Positions 30,675 to 35,817 of a stretch of 42,423 bases of DNA are shown one piece after another. The stretch is from a virus: positions 1-42,423 of IMG/VR virus record IMGVR_UViG_3300044971_000587; one strand, 5' to 3'. A program made the position numbers and the translations under genes. How positions within the stretch are numbered: the stretch's first letter is position 1; each line of letters begins with the position of its first letter. The notes beneath the pieces are model-generated. The model worked only from the letters and a program-made list of their open reading frames with translations. It did no database searches and was not told the origin of the DNA.

Positions 30675-30701
30675 GGCGTGTCGTCCACAGCCTGTGGATA
30701 A
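30675..30701. promoter_or_regulatory. GGCGTGTCG element and inverted DnaA box
   Basis: GGCGTGTCG (30675-30683) is followed by TCCACAG-C-CTGTGGA; the right arm is an exact DnaA box on the minus strand (TGTGGATAA, 30693-30701). Confidence 0.5.
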
Positions 30702-30710
30702 CTTACGAGA

Positions 30711-30749
30711 TGTGTTTAAGATCACAGAAATTTTGTGGGGCATATCACA
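30711..30749. promoter_or_regulatory. Two CRP/GlxR-like palindromes
   Basis: TGTGTTTAAGATCACA (30711-30726) and TGTGGGGCATATCACA (30734-30749), centres 23 bp apart, about 107 and 84 bp upstream of the predicted start of the 30856 transcript. Confidence 0.5.
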
Positions 30750-30775
30750 CCTCTGAGCGTCTCATTATTTGGAAT

Positions 30776-30818
30776 TACTGGCTAGTAAGTTGTAAATGTC
30801 TGCTAATTTTGATAGACT
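30776..30818 (+). promoter_or_regulatory. TGTCTG promoter of the 30856 operon
   Basis: TACTGGCTAGTA (30776-30787), TTGTAA (-35, 30790-30795), 17 nt including TGTCTG, TAGACT (30813-30818). TGTCTG is 10 nt before the -10 box. Confidence 0.65.
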
Positions 30819-30855
30819 TACATAGTAAGAAAATAACGAAAGGAAGTGGCTAACA

Positions 30856-31056
30856 ATGGCTAACTTATACACAATAGAAAACTTGCTAATTGGCAAGACT
30901 TATAACTCAAAAACTTTGCGTGGAGAAATTATCTCAGCAGAAAAACACCCTAAAGCAATTTGGTATGGAGAAAATACCGAAGCCTATTTGGTGGAAATTA
31001 ACTCTGGAACTTTCAGAAATAAATTCCGCACAATAGCGGTGAAGGTTGGTGAATAA
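30856..31056 (+). CDS. 66-residue beta-rich early protein, unknown
   Basis: MANLYTIENLLIGKTYNSKT, then LRGEIISAEKHPKAIWYGEN and a basic end (FRNKFRTIAVKVGE). The pattern suggests a small SH3/OB-like barrel. Ribosome site GAAAGGAAG. First gene of its operon. Function unknown. Confidence 0.6.
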   Translation: MANLYTIENLLIGKTYNSKTLRGEIISAEKHPKAIWYGENTEAYLVEINSGTFRNKFRTIAVKVGE

Positions 31057-31058
31057 TA

Positions 31059-31181
31059 ATGGGATACATTGAAATTTTTAGATTAGATGAAAATGGTGCT
31101 GGCTGGGTAGATTTATCTGAGGCTACCCCGCAGGAATTGCTTGACCTAGAAATAGGCTTATTTCAGGAAGGGGCTTTGTGA
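31059..31181 (+). CDS. 40-residue acidic micro-protein
   Basis: MGYIEIFRLDENGAGWVDLS, then a helix (TPQELLDLEIGLFQEG). It starts 2 nt after the upstream stop. Its own stop codon lies inside the 31177 CRP/GlxR-like palindrome. Confidence 0.5.
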   Translation: MGYIEIFRLDENGAGWVDLSEATPQELLDLEIGLFQEGAL

Positions 31182-31192
31182 GATAAATCACA
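31177..31192. promoter_or_regulatory. Perfect GlxR/Crp-type site TGTGAGATAAATCACA
   Basis: Exact match to TGTGANNTANNTCACA, the consensus described for actinobacterial GlxR. Centre about 64 bp upstream of the predicted start of the 31277 transcript. Confidence 0.65.
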
Positions 31193-31213
31193 AGGCAACA
31201 CACCCCTAGCAGG

Positions 31214-31242
31214 TTGAAAATGTCAGGGATTTTTGGTAGGAT
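31214..31242 (+). promoter_or_regulatory. TGTCAG promoter TTGAAA-17-TAGGAT
   Basis: TTGAAA (31214-31219), TGTCAG (31221-31226) and TAGGAT (31237-31242). The reading frame that opens at 31214 runs through this promoter and is not the gene start. Confidence 0.65.
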
Positions 31243-31276
31243 AGTCCTATCAAACAATAAAGAAAGGTGGTCAGAA

Positions 31277-31459
31277 ATGACTTACACTATAACACTAGAA
31301 ACCTTTAATGGTTCTGTAAAAAAAATCAGCGTTCCTTCAAAGGGTGCTGTATCTCAATTCATCAACGAATACCCAAAGGCTTTGCCTGTTGGTATCTCTG
31401 TAAAAATGTCTTGCGACGCTCTTGGCGTTCGTGGAACATTGAGGGGGTTGGCTAAATGA
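31277..31459 (+). CDS. 60-residue protein, paralogue of the 28049 gene
   Basis: Start at ATG 31277 with AAAGG upstream. MTYTITLETFNGSVKKISVP then SKGAVSQFINEYPKALPVGI align with the leftward-operon protein at 28049. Having one copy in each divergent early operon suggests an ancient duplication. Small alpha/beta fold; function unknown. Confidence 0.62.
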   Translation: MTYTITLETFNGSVKKISVPSKGAVSQFINEYPKALPVGISVKMSCDALGVRGTLRGLAK

Positions 31460-31605
31460 TAAACTCTGTAATGGCTTTTGATTGTGATGAGTGTAATGGG
31501 CAAGGTCTTATTTTTTGGGGTAATGATCTTGACTATGATGTAGAAAAGTGCGAATGTGAAAATTTTGCACTAGGCACTTTATTTACCACTAAGGAGAACG
31601 ACTAA
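31456..31605 (+). CDS. 49-residue DnaJ-type zinc-knuckle protein
   Basis: MINSVMAFDCDECNGQGLIF contains CxxCxGxG, the DnaJ zinc-finger repeat, followed by a second pair CEC near residue 32-34. It overlaps its neighbours as ATGA and TAATG. Possibly a single metal-binding finger. Function unknown. Confidence 0.58.
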   Translation: MINSVMAFDCDECNGQGLIFWGNDLDYDVEKCECENFALGTLFTTKEND

Positions 31606-31817
31606 TGATGACTAGAAAAGACTATATTAAAACCGCAAATATTCTAAAAGGATTTGTTGATGAAATTCCACAAATTACTTATGAGGATTTAGTAAATGAG
31701 TTTGCTGAGTGGTTCAAATCTGATAATGAAAACTTTGATTTCGCAAGATTTGAGAAGGCTTGTGGAATTGATGAAATTGGTTTAGTTCCTGTTGGATCTG
31801 AAATGTGGAAGGGGTAA
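31605..31817 (+). CDS. 70-residue conserved phage protein
   Basis: MMTRKDYIKTANILKGFVDE and AEWFKSDNENFDFARFEKAC match a short protein family frequent in actinophage and cyanophage early regions (a helix, then F-x-x-DN-x-x-F-x-x-x-x-F-x-x-A-C). AAGGAG ribosome site. Role not known to me. Confidence 0.68.
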   Translation: MMTRKDYIKTANILKGFVDEIPQITYEDLVNEFAEWFKSDNENFDFARFEKACGIDEIGLVPVGSEMWKG

Positions 31818-31821
31818 ATAA

Positions 31822-31968
31822 ATGTTAACTGATTTAGATTTAATTGCAATAATAATTGCGCTAACTGGTTGCTTAACTGTTATGTTTTTATTTTGGAAAC
31901 AAAATATTGCACAACAAAAAGAAATTCGTAGATTGCGTAATGAATTGCGTAAACTTCTTAAAGTATAA
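31822..31968 (+). CDS. 48-residue membrane-anchored basic micro-protein
   Basis: An N-terminal membrane helix (LIAIIIALTGCLTVMFLFW) is followed by a strongly basic cytoplasmic helix (KEIRRLRNELRKLLKV). It is the last gene before an RNA hairpin of the conserved 3-prime family. Function unknown. Confidence 0.52.
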   Translation: MLTDLDLIAIIIALTGCLTVMFLFWKQNIAQQKEIRRLRNELRKLLKV

Positions 31969-31975
31969 AATGAAA

Positions 31976-32001
31976 TCCTGGACATGATATAAAACTGTCC
32001 G
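31976..32001 (+). ncRNA. Conserved 3-prime RNA hairpin, copy 1
   Basis: CCTGGACATGATATAAAACT followed by GTCC: stem GGACA (31980-31984) with TGTCC (31996-32000), 8 nt after a stop codon. Same architecture as copies 2-4, but with compensatory changes at two stem positions. Confidence 0.6.
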
Positions 32002-32012
32002 AACGTTTGTTC
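32001..32012. promoter_or_regulatory. Possible second LexA-like half-palindrome GAAC-GTTT-GTTC
   Basis: GAAC-N4-GTTC; one outer base of the full CGAAC-N4-GTTCG is lost on the right. Weaker than the 28800 site. Confidence 0.3.
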
Positions 32013-32029
32013 TAAAAATCCCCGAGGCG

Positions 32030-32050
32030 TTTTCCACAGGTTTGTCCACA
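32030..32050 (+). promoter_or_regulatory. Two DnaA-like boxes
   Basis: TTTTCCACA (32030-32038) and TTGTCCACA (32042-32050), 12 bp apart as in the exact pair at 29792. Each departs from TTATCCACA at one base. Confidence 0.45.
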
Positions 32051-32060
32051 GGCCTTTACG

Positions 32061-32076
32061 TGTGATTAAAAACACA
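32061..32076. promoter_or_regulatory. CRP/GlxR-like palindrome TGTGATTAAAAACACA
   Basis: Fits TGTGA-N6-xCACA; centre about 76 bp upstream of the predicted start of the 32162 transcript. Confidence 0.45.
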
Positions 32077-32099
32077 CCCCAGATTCCCCAGATCTTTAC

Positions 32100-32138
32100 G
32101 GCGTGTCGTTTGAAAACGTCAGTCCAGTCTGCTAGGAT
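32100..32138 (+). promoter_or_regulatory. Promoter TTGAAA-17-TAGGAT with CGTCAG and GGCGTGTCG
   Basis: GGCGTGTCG (32100-32108) abuts TTGAAA (32110-32115); CGTCAG (32117-32122) lies 10 nt before TAGGAT (32133-32138). Confidence 0.65.
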
Positions 32139-32161
32139 AAAGATATAACGAAAGGAAAACT

Positions 32162-32284
32162 ATGAAAGATTACTTTGATGAATTCTATGATGACTACTAT
32201 TCTAACGTTGAGCGTGTTAGCGTGTCTGATTGCTATTGTAAAACTATGATGCTATGCTCGTATTGTGCGAAGGGATATAACTAA
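32162..32284 (+). CDS. 40-residue acidic CxxC micro-protein
   Basis: An acidic, tyrosine-rich N-terminus (MKDYFDEFYDDYYSNVERVS) is followed by CYC and CSYC. A metal-binding knuckle is likely. GAAAGG upstream, TAATG overlap with the next gene. Function unknown. Confidence 0.55.
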   Translation: MKDYFDEFYDDYYSNVERVSVSDCYCKTMMLCSYCAKGYN

Positions 32285-32469
32285 TGGGTAAAGTTAAAAA
32301 TGCACTAATGGATATTCTTGCTCATAGCGATTGCTATGGCGCAGGTTGGCAATTCGTAGGAAATGCTATAGACTATGATGTATGGGCGTGTGAGTGTAAT
32401 CCTTACAATATCCCTGCTGATGAAATACAGGACTACCACCAATTATTTAAAACTAAGGAGAACGCATAA
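32284..32469 (+). CDS. 61-residue early protein, unknown
   Basis: MGKVKNALMDILAHSDCYGA then WQFVGNAIDYDVWACECNPY. The last third is polar. It is coupled on both sides by TAATG overlaps. No family recognised with confidence. Confidence 0.6.
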   Translation: MGKVKNALMDILAHSDCYGAGWQFVGNAIDYDVWACECNPYNIPADEIQDYHQLFKTKENA

Positions 32470-32678
32470 TGGAATATAATTATTCACTTACTACTTCGTA
32501 TGACGGAGAGTTAGTTCATACCCTGCGAGTTAGCGACATGCTAGAGGCAGTAAACGCTTGGACTAAATGTGTAGACTTTGGCGATGCTAAAGAATACGCA
32601 ACCTATAATTTATCTGACCCAACAGGTAAAATGTATACAAAGACCTTCTACACTAACGGAAATGTGGTAATTAAATAA
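32469..32678 (+). CDS. 69-residue beta-rich early protein, unknown
   Basis: MEYNYSLTTSYDGELVHTLR, a central helix (MLEAVNAWTKCVDFG) and closing strands (YNLSDPTGKMYTKTFYTNGN). The layout is that of a small alpha-beta protein seen in actinophage early genes. AAGGAG ribosome site; coupled to the next gene by TAATG. Confidence 0.6.
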   Translation: MEYNYSLTTSYDGELVHTLRVSDMLEAVNAWTKCVDFGDAKEYATYNLSDPTGKMYTKTFYTNGNVVIK

Positions 32679-32965
32679 TGGGATCAATAACAGCACTAGG
32701 AATTAAAGATGAAGTCTTAGACTTAGAAACTCAATTACTTTATCACTTAAAGGGTAATCACTATCCACCAGTACCAGCAGAGATGGTTAAGCCTTGTATT
32801 GAAGCGATTGACGCATTCTATGATGAGGACTATCAACGCATGATTGAGATGCCTATGGTTGGCGACTTTCAAATTTTATATCGTGGAATGACACACGCAC
32901 CTGCTAGCGCAATAGTAAGCCAGCACCACCTAGAGTGGTTTATTGACCCAGTAAATGAGGACTAA
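32678..32965 (+). CDS. 95-residue conserved phage protein
   Basis: The segment LLYHLKGNHYPPVPAEMVKP, then CIEAIDAFYDEDYQRMIEMP, recurs in many actinophage early proteins (N-H-Y-P-P-V is typical). A second half (ILYRGMTHAPASAIVSQHHL) carries several His residues. Function unknown to me. Confidence 0.68.
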   Translation: MGSITALGIKDEVLDLETQLLYHLKGNHYPPVPAEMVKPCIEAIDAFYDEDYQRMIEMPMVGDFQILYRGMTHAPASAIVSQHHLEWFIDPVNED

Positions 32966-32966
32966 G

Positions 32967-33206
32967 ATGATTGATCTAGAAAATGATGATACCATTCAGA
33001 TTGTGGACTATGTAAAAGTTGATATATTAACTTCAGGTCAATTAGAGATTGAAGATTGTATTCTAATTGGCGATGAAGTTGTGTCTATTGTAGATATAGT
33101 ATCACTACCTGATGGATATACTTTAGAAATTGTAAATGATTTTGGTGAAAGAGAAATAATTGAAGTTGGCGAATACGACCAATTTGATTTAATGATGTTA
33201 CAGTAA
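32967..33206 (+). CDS. 79-residue acidic beta-rich protein, unknown
   Basis: Start set at ATG 32967 (MIDLENDDTIQIVDYVKVDI) because GAGGACTAAG precedes it; an ATG at 32955 inside the previous gene has no site. Alternating hydrophobic strands with many Asp/Glu, few basic residues. A DNA-mimic-like charge is notable but unproven. Last gene of its operon. Confidence 0.55.
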   Translation: MIDLENDDTIQIVDYVKVDILTSGQLEIEDCILIGDEVVSIVDIVSLPDGYTLEIVNDFGEREIIEVGEYDQFDLMMLQ

Positions 33207-33253
33207 AGGCCGCCCGAGTAGCGATTTGTCCGATTTGTATCAATTAAGAAGGC

Positions 33254-33282
33254 TTGATATTTTCTCCAAATTATGCTAAAAT
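33254..33282 (+). promoter_or_regulatory. Leaderless-type promoter TTGATA-17-TAAAAT
   Basis: The -10 box lies exactly 6 nt before the ATG at 33289. A TGTCCGATTTGTA element (from 33227) precedes it. Confidence 0.65.
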
Positions 33283-33288
33283 TTTTAT

Positions 33289-34017
33289 ATGAACACACCA
33301 CAGTTAAAAAGATCACATGATAGAAAGGTGACTAACCTTGTCACAAAAAATGGAAAACAGTCCGCTATTGCCAATACTTTTGGATTACCTGCTGGAAAAG
33401 AATTCTCATGTCCTGGGGCTACTAGTGTCTGCGAAAGTGTCTGCTACGCAGGAAAACTTGAAAAGTTATTCAAAGGAGTAAAAACTAATCTCCTGCACAA
33501 TTGGGAGTTATTGAAAAACGCTGATCATGAAACTATGACGGCATTGCTATATGTAATGATTGCTGATTTTAAAAAAGATTGTGATAAGAAGAATGCACAA
33601 AAACTATTCCGTATCCACTGGGACGGAGATTTCTTTAATGACACTTACACAAAAGCATGGAAAGAAGTTATAGAGTATCATAGTGACGTAAAGTTTTGGG
33701 TATACACTAGAGTACATTCTGCAGCGGTAATGCTCAAGGACATCCCTAATCTATCTTTATACTATTCAACAGATAGCGAGAATAAAGATATTGGTGTTAG
33801 TTTAAAGAAAGATCACGGAGTGCGTCTTGCATACCTTGCAAAGAATTTTGCTATTGGTCAAGCAGACATGAAAGAGTTATTCAACCGTCCTGGCGCTAAG
33901 TGTCCTGAGAATCTAAAGTCTATCCCCCTTATCTCAAATAGTGGAAGTGCTTGCGTATCATGCGGATTGTGTGTATACTCAAAGAGCGACATCGTATTCT
34001 CGTCATCTAAAAAATAG
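33289..34017 (+). CDS. Gp88-like protein (mycobacteriophage Gene product 88 family)
   Basis: 242 residues. The N-terminal stretch FSCPGATSVCESVCYAGKLE (about 39-58) with three clustered Cys is the hallmark of the Gp88 family found in many actinophages; HWDGDFFNDTYTKAWKEVIE and WVYTRVHSAA are further conserved blocks, and a C-terminal pair CVSCGLC suggests metal or Fe-S binding. The family has no established function; it is present in early regions. No ribosome site: leaderless. Confidence 0.82.
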   Translation: MNTPQLKRSHDRKVTNLVTKNGKQSAIANTFGLPAGKEFSCPGATSVCESVCYAGKLEKLFKGVKTNLLHNWELLKNADHETMTALLYVMIADFKKDCDKKNAQKLFRIHWDGDFFNDTYTKAWKEVIEYHSDVKFWVYTRVHSAAVMLKDIPNLSLYYSTDSENKDIGVSLKKDHGVRLAYLAKNFAIGQADMKELFNRPGAKCPENLKSIPLISNSGSACVSCGLCVYSKSDIVFSSSKK

Positions 34018-34026
34018 GAGTATCGC

Positions 34027-34092
34027 TTGGAAATGTTAATAATACTATCAATCATATTCTGCTGCCTATTGTTCGCAGGTATGGGTCATTAA
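34027..34092 (+). CDS. 21-residue hydrophobic peptide (TTG start)
   Basis: TTG at 34027 with AGGAG 6 nt upstream, then Glu-Met and one membrane segment (LIILSIIFCCLLFAGM). It follows the Gp88-like gene by 9 nt. Comparable to the 21-residue peptide at 27764. Existence is plausible from the ribosome site alone. Confidence 0.42.
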   Translation: MEMLIILSIIFCCLLFAGMGH

Positions 34093-34093
34093 G

Positions 34094-34109
34094 TGTGGTC
34101 TAAATCACA
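34094..34109. promoter_or_regulatory. CRP/GlxR-like palindrome TGTGGTCTAAATCACA
   Basis: One mismatch to TGTGANNTANNTCACA, central TA kept. Centre about 73 bp upstream of the predicted start of the 34204 transcript. A hairpin ATCTCA-AAATA-TGAGAT follows directly. Confidence 0.55.
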
Positions 34110-34139
34110 TCTCAAAATATGAGATTATTGTGATATAAC

Positions 34140-34168
34140 TTGTATTTTTGGGATAAAAATGTTAGACT
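34140..34168 (+). promoter_or_regulatory. Promoter TTGTAT-17-TAGACT
   Basis: Serves the SH3-like gene at 34204. It lacks the TGTCAG element but has the same TAGACTT -10 as the 29127 and 30813 promoters. Confidence 0.6.
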
Positions 34169-34203
34169 TGTATAGTAAGCAAAAACCAACAAAAAGGAGA
34201 ACC

Positions 34204-34371
34204 ATGTCCGTATCAAACGCAACTTACAAAGTAGGGGATACCTACACAAGCCAAAAGTCCAAAGCCACAGGCGTTATCAAAGAAATCGTGCCACAGGCAA
34301 ATGGTAATGTTCGTGTTAAGTTAGATGTTGCTGGCGCAACTCGCTGGACAACTTGGACAGCAAAGTCATAA
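34204..34371 (+). CDS. 55-residue SH3/KOW-like protein (paralogue A)
   Basis: Start at ATG 34204, AAGGAGAACC upstream; the longer frame from 34159 crosses the promoter. YKVGDTYTSQKSKATGVIKE, a loop, NGNVRVKLDV and RWTTWT form a small barrel of SH3/KOW type. The gene at 34995 has the same layout (YQLGDLFTTSKTGVTGRIVK). Nucleic-acid binding is possible. An RNA hairpin of the conserved family follows. Confidence 0.6.
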   Translation: MSVSNATYKVGDTYTSQKSKATGVIKEIVPQANGNVRVKLDVAGATRWTTWTAKS

Positions 34372-34392
34372 CACTTTAGCAAACGCTAAAAG

Positions 34393-34420
34393 TCCTGAGC
34401 ATGACTACTAAAACTGCTCA
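34393..34420 (+). ncRNA. Conserved 3-prime RNA hairpin, copy 2
   Basis: CCTGAGCATGACTACTAAAA then CTGCTCA: stem GAGCA (34397-34401) with TGCTC (34415-34419). The loop is two bases longer than in copies 1 and 4. It lies 22 nt after a stop codon. Confidence 0.6.
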
Positions 34421-34426
34421 CCACAA

Positions 34427-34448
34427 TGTCAGACCAACCCCCTATACT
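34427..34448 (+). promoter_or_regulatory. TGTCAG promoter, -10 TATACT
   Basis: TGTCAG (34427-34432), 10 nt, TATACT (34443-34448). The -35 position (ACCACA) is not consensus. Confidence 0.55.
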
Positions 34449-34480
34449 AGAAATATAACCCACTAAAGAAAAGGAACACC

Positions 34481-34903
34481 ATGTCAAGAGGAAAAGCAAT
34501 CTCAGTAAAAATCCCTACTGCTAGAGTAATCAAAGCACTAGAAACTAAACTAGCACAACTAGAAAAAGACTATGCTACACAAGGTGAAAACGAAGCAAAG
34601 TATCAAAAGGCTTACAAGGCTTGGCAAAAAGAACTTGCTGAGTTCGCAGTAGGTAAAATTGCTAAGGCTGAGAACATCAGAACCAATTATCGTTCTTGGA
34701 ACTCAACACTAAATGTTGATTTTGATTTAATTCTCAAAGATGGAGAATTTCCTAAAGAGCCTGAAAAGGATTTTGAGGTTATCCACTCTCATACTTACAA
34801 TGAGCAGAAAGAGGAAATGTCTAACGCTATTCGTATCCTCAAGATGACAGATGAGGAAGTAGTTAATACTTCTACATACAACGCAGTTGCTCGTTATCTC
34901 TAA
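34481..34903 (+). CDS. 140-residue conserved phage protein, coiled coil
   Basis: MSRGKAISVKIPTARVIKAL opens a basic strand; residues 15-65 are a coiled-coil-like helix (LETKLAQLEKDYATQGENEA). The C-terminal part (EMSNAIRILKMTDEEVVNTS, then YNAVARYL) is helical. Proteins with this plan are common in actinophage early regions. Ribosome site AAAAGGAACACC. Function unknown. Confidence 0.65.
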   Translation: MSRGKAISVKIPTARVIKALETKLAQLEKDYATQGENEAKYQKAYKAWQKELAEFAVGKIAKAENIRTNYRSWNSTLNVDFDLILKDGEFPKEPEKDFEVIHSHTYNEQKEEMSNAIRILKMTDEEVVNTSTYNAVARYL

Positions 34904-34915
34904 TTAGATAGAGAT

Positions 34916-34954
34916 GGGGGAGGGTATTTGACTCCCCCGTCAAAATCTAGTAAA
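34916..34954 (+). terminator. Hairpin overlapping the next promoter
   Basis: GGGGGAG (34916-34922) pairs with CTCCCCC (34932-34938). The TTGACT -35 box (34928-34933) of the next promoter lies in its loop and stem; with 17-nt spacing the -10 is TAAAAT. No strong T-tract follows. Confidence 0.55.
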
Positions 34955-34994
34955 ATTAAATAATACAAACCACCATAAACAGAAAAGGAAAATC

Positions 34995-35165
34995 ATGACA
35001 CTAGGCGGATACACATATCAACTAGGTGATCTATTCACCACAAGCAAAACTGGCGTTACAGGTAGAATTGTAAAATTCTCACCTATCAACTCTAAACTAA
35101 CTAGAGTATCGCTACAGTTAGCAAACGGCTCTCGTCGTTTAGCAATGGTATCAACAACTAAATAA
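34995..35165 (+). CDS. 56-residue SH3/KOW-like protein (paralogue B)
   Basis: MTLGGYTYQLGDLFTTSKTG then VTGRIVKFSPINSKLTRVSL share spacing and key residues with the 34204 product (Y-x-x-GD-x-x-T, K-x-x-TG-I/RIV, RV-L). AAAAGG ribosome site. A small barrel protein, possibly nucleic-acid binding. Function unknown. Confidence 0.6.
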   Translation: MTLGGYTYQLGDLFTTSKTGVTGRIVKFSPINSKLTRVSLQLANGSRRLAMVSTTK

Positions 35166-35171
35166 ATAAAC

Positions 35172-35197
35172 AGGGGGGGTAGACAACCTGCCCCCCT
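35172..35197 (+). terminator. G/C-rich hairpin
   Basis: AGGGGGG (35172-35178) pairs with CCCCCCT (35191-35197). Without a T-tract; may be an attenuator or mRNA-stabilising stem before the 35221 gene. Confidence 0.5.
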
Positions 35198-35220
35198 CTA
35201 ACTAAGAAAGTAGGCCCCTT

Positions 35221-35631
35221 ATGGAGCAAACAACAATACATGCAACTGAAGATTATCTTAGATCTCAGATTGCAGAAAAAAATGAACGCATTCTAACACT
35301 GGAGCAACACATCCAAAGAGTAACACAACGTGACTACACAGGCGCTGCTAACCTAACAGCAATGCGTGATCAAATGCATACGTGGACCACGACTGAATTA
35401 GAAAATCAAGATATCACAAAAGAGCAGGCAGAAGCAATTGCTGAAATCTGTGGATTTGAATTAACTAATGAAGTTGAGGTCATGGTAACCGTAGAATATT
35501 CAATGACCATTAATGTACCTGCAGGTGAAGATGTAGAAGATATCATTCATGATATTGATTTTGACGCAATCTCATATGACACTGACAAGATAACTTATGT
35601 TTCTAGTTCTCTTAGTGGAGTGGAGTTTTAG
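35221..35631 (+). CDS. 136-residue coiled-coil protein, unknown
   Basis: Residues 8-40 form a coiled coil (LRSQIAEKNERILTLEQHIQ). The C-terminal half, VMVTVEYSMTINVPAGEDVE then DIIHDIDFDAISYDTDKITY, is a beta-alpha domain found in many phage early proteins. The ribosome site is poor (AAGAAAGTAGG at a distance). Its stop codon sits in a TTTAGTAG-GGGG-CTACTAAA hairpin (35627-35646). Confidence 0.65.
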   Translation: MEQTTIHATEDYLRSQIAEKNERILTLEQHIQRVTQRDYTGAANLTAMRDQMHTWTTTELENQDITKEQAEAIAEICGFELTNEVEVMVTVEYSMTINVPAGEDVEDIIHDIDFDAISYDTDKITYVSSSLSGVEF

Positions 35632-35649
35632 TAGGGGGCTACTAAAGGA

Positions 35650-35675
35650 CCTGGGCACGTCTTTAAACTGCCTCA
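35650..35675 (+). ncRNA. Conserved 3-prime RNA hairpin, copy 3
   Basis: CCTGGGCACGTCTTTAAACT then GCCTCA: stem GGGCA (35653-35657) with TGCCT (35669-35673), one G-T pair. The conserved CCTG start and AAACTG loop end are kept. Confidence 0.5.
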
Positions 35676-35712
35676 CAAATCCCCAGCAAAAATCCTCGGG
35701 GAATATCCCAAA

Positions 35713-35737
35713 TGTCCGATTTATACCATTTAAGAAG
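35713..35737 (+). repeat. TGTCCGATTTATA element
   Basis: Copy of an intergenic element also found at 33227 (TGTCCGATTTGTATCAATTA) and, on the minus strand, at 28954-28967. Both plus copies continue as TTAAGAAG and lie upstream of promoters. Confidence 0.45.
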
Positions 35738-35762
35738 ATTAAACTATTTTCCCCAGTCCTGA

Positions 35763-35791
35763 TTGACATTGTCAGCCATGAGTGCTAAAAT
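35763..35791 (+). promoter_or_regulatory. Promoter TTGACA-17-TAAAAT with TGTCAG
   Basis: Perfect -35; TGTCAG (35770-35775) lies in the spacer 10 nt before TAAAAT (35786-35791). Confidence 0.7.
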
Positions 35792-35817
35792 TAATTAAAA
35801 CAACCGAAAGGATAAAA

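Noticed and set aside
31782-32075. 97-codon minus-strand frame
   Set aside because: Antisense to the 31822 gene, RNA hairpin copy 1 and DnaA-like boxes; no ribosome site.
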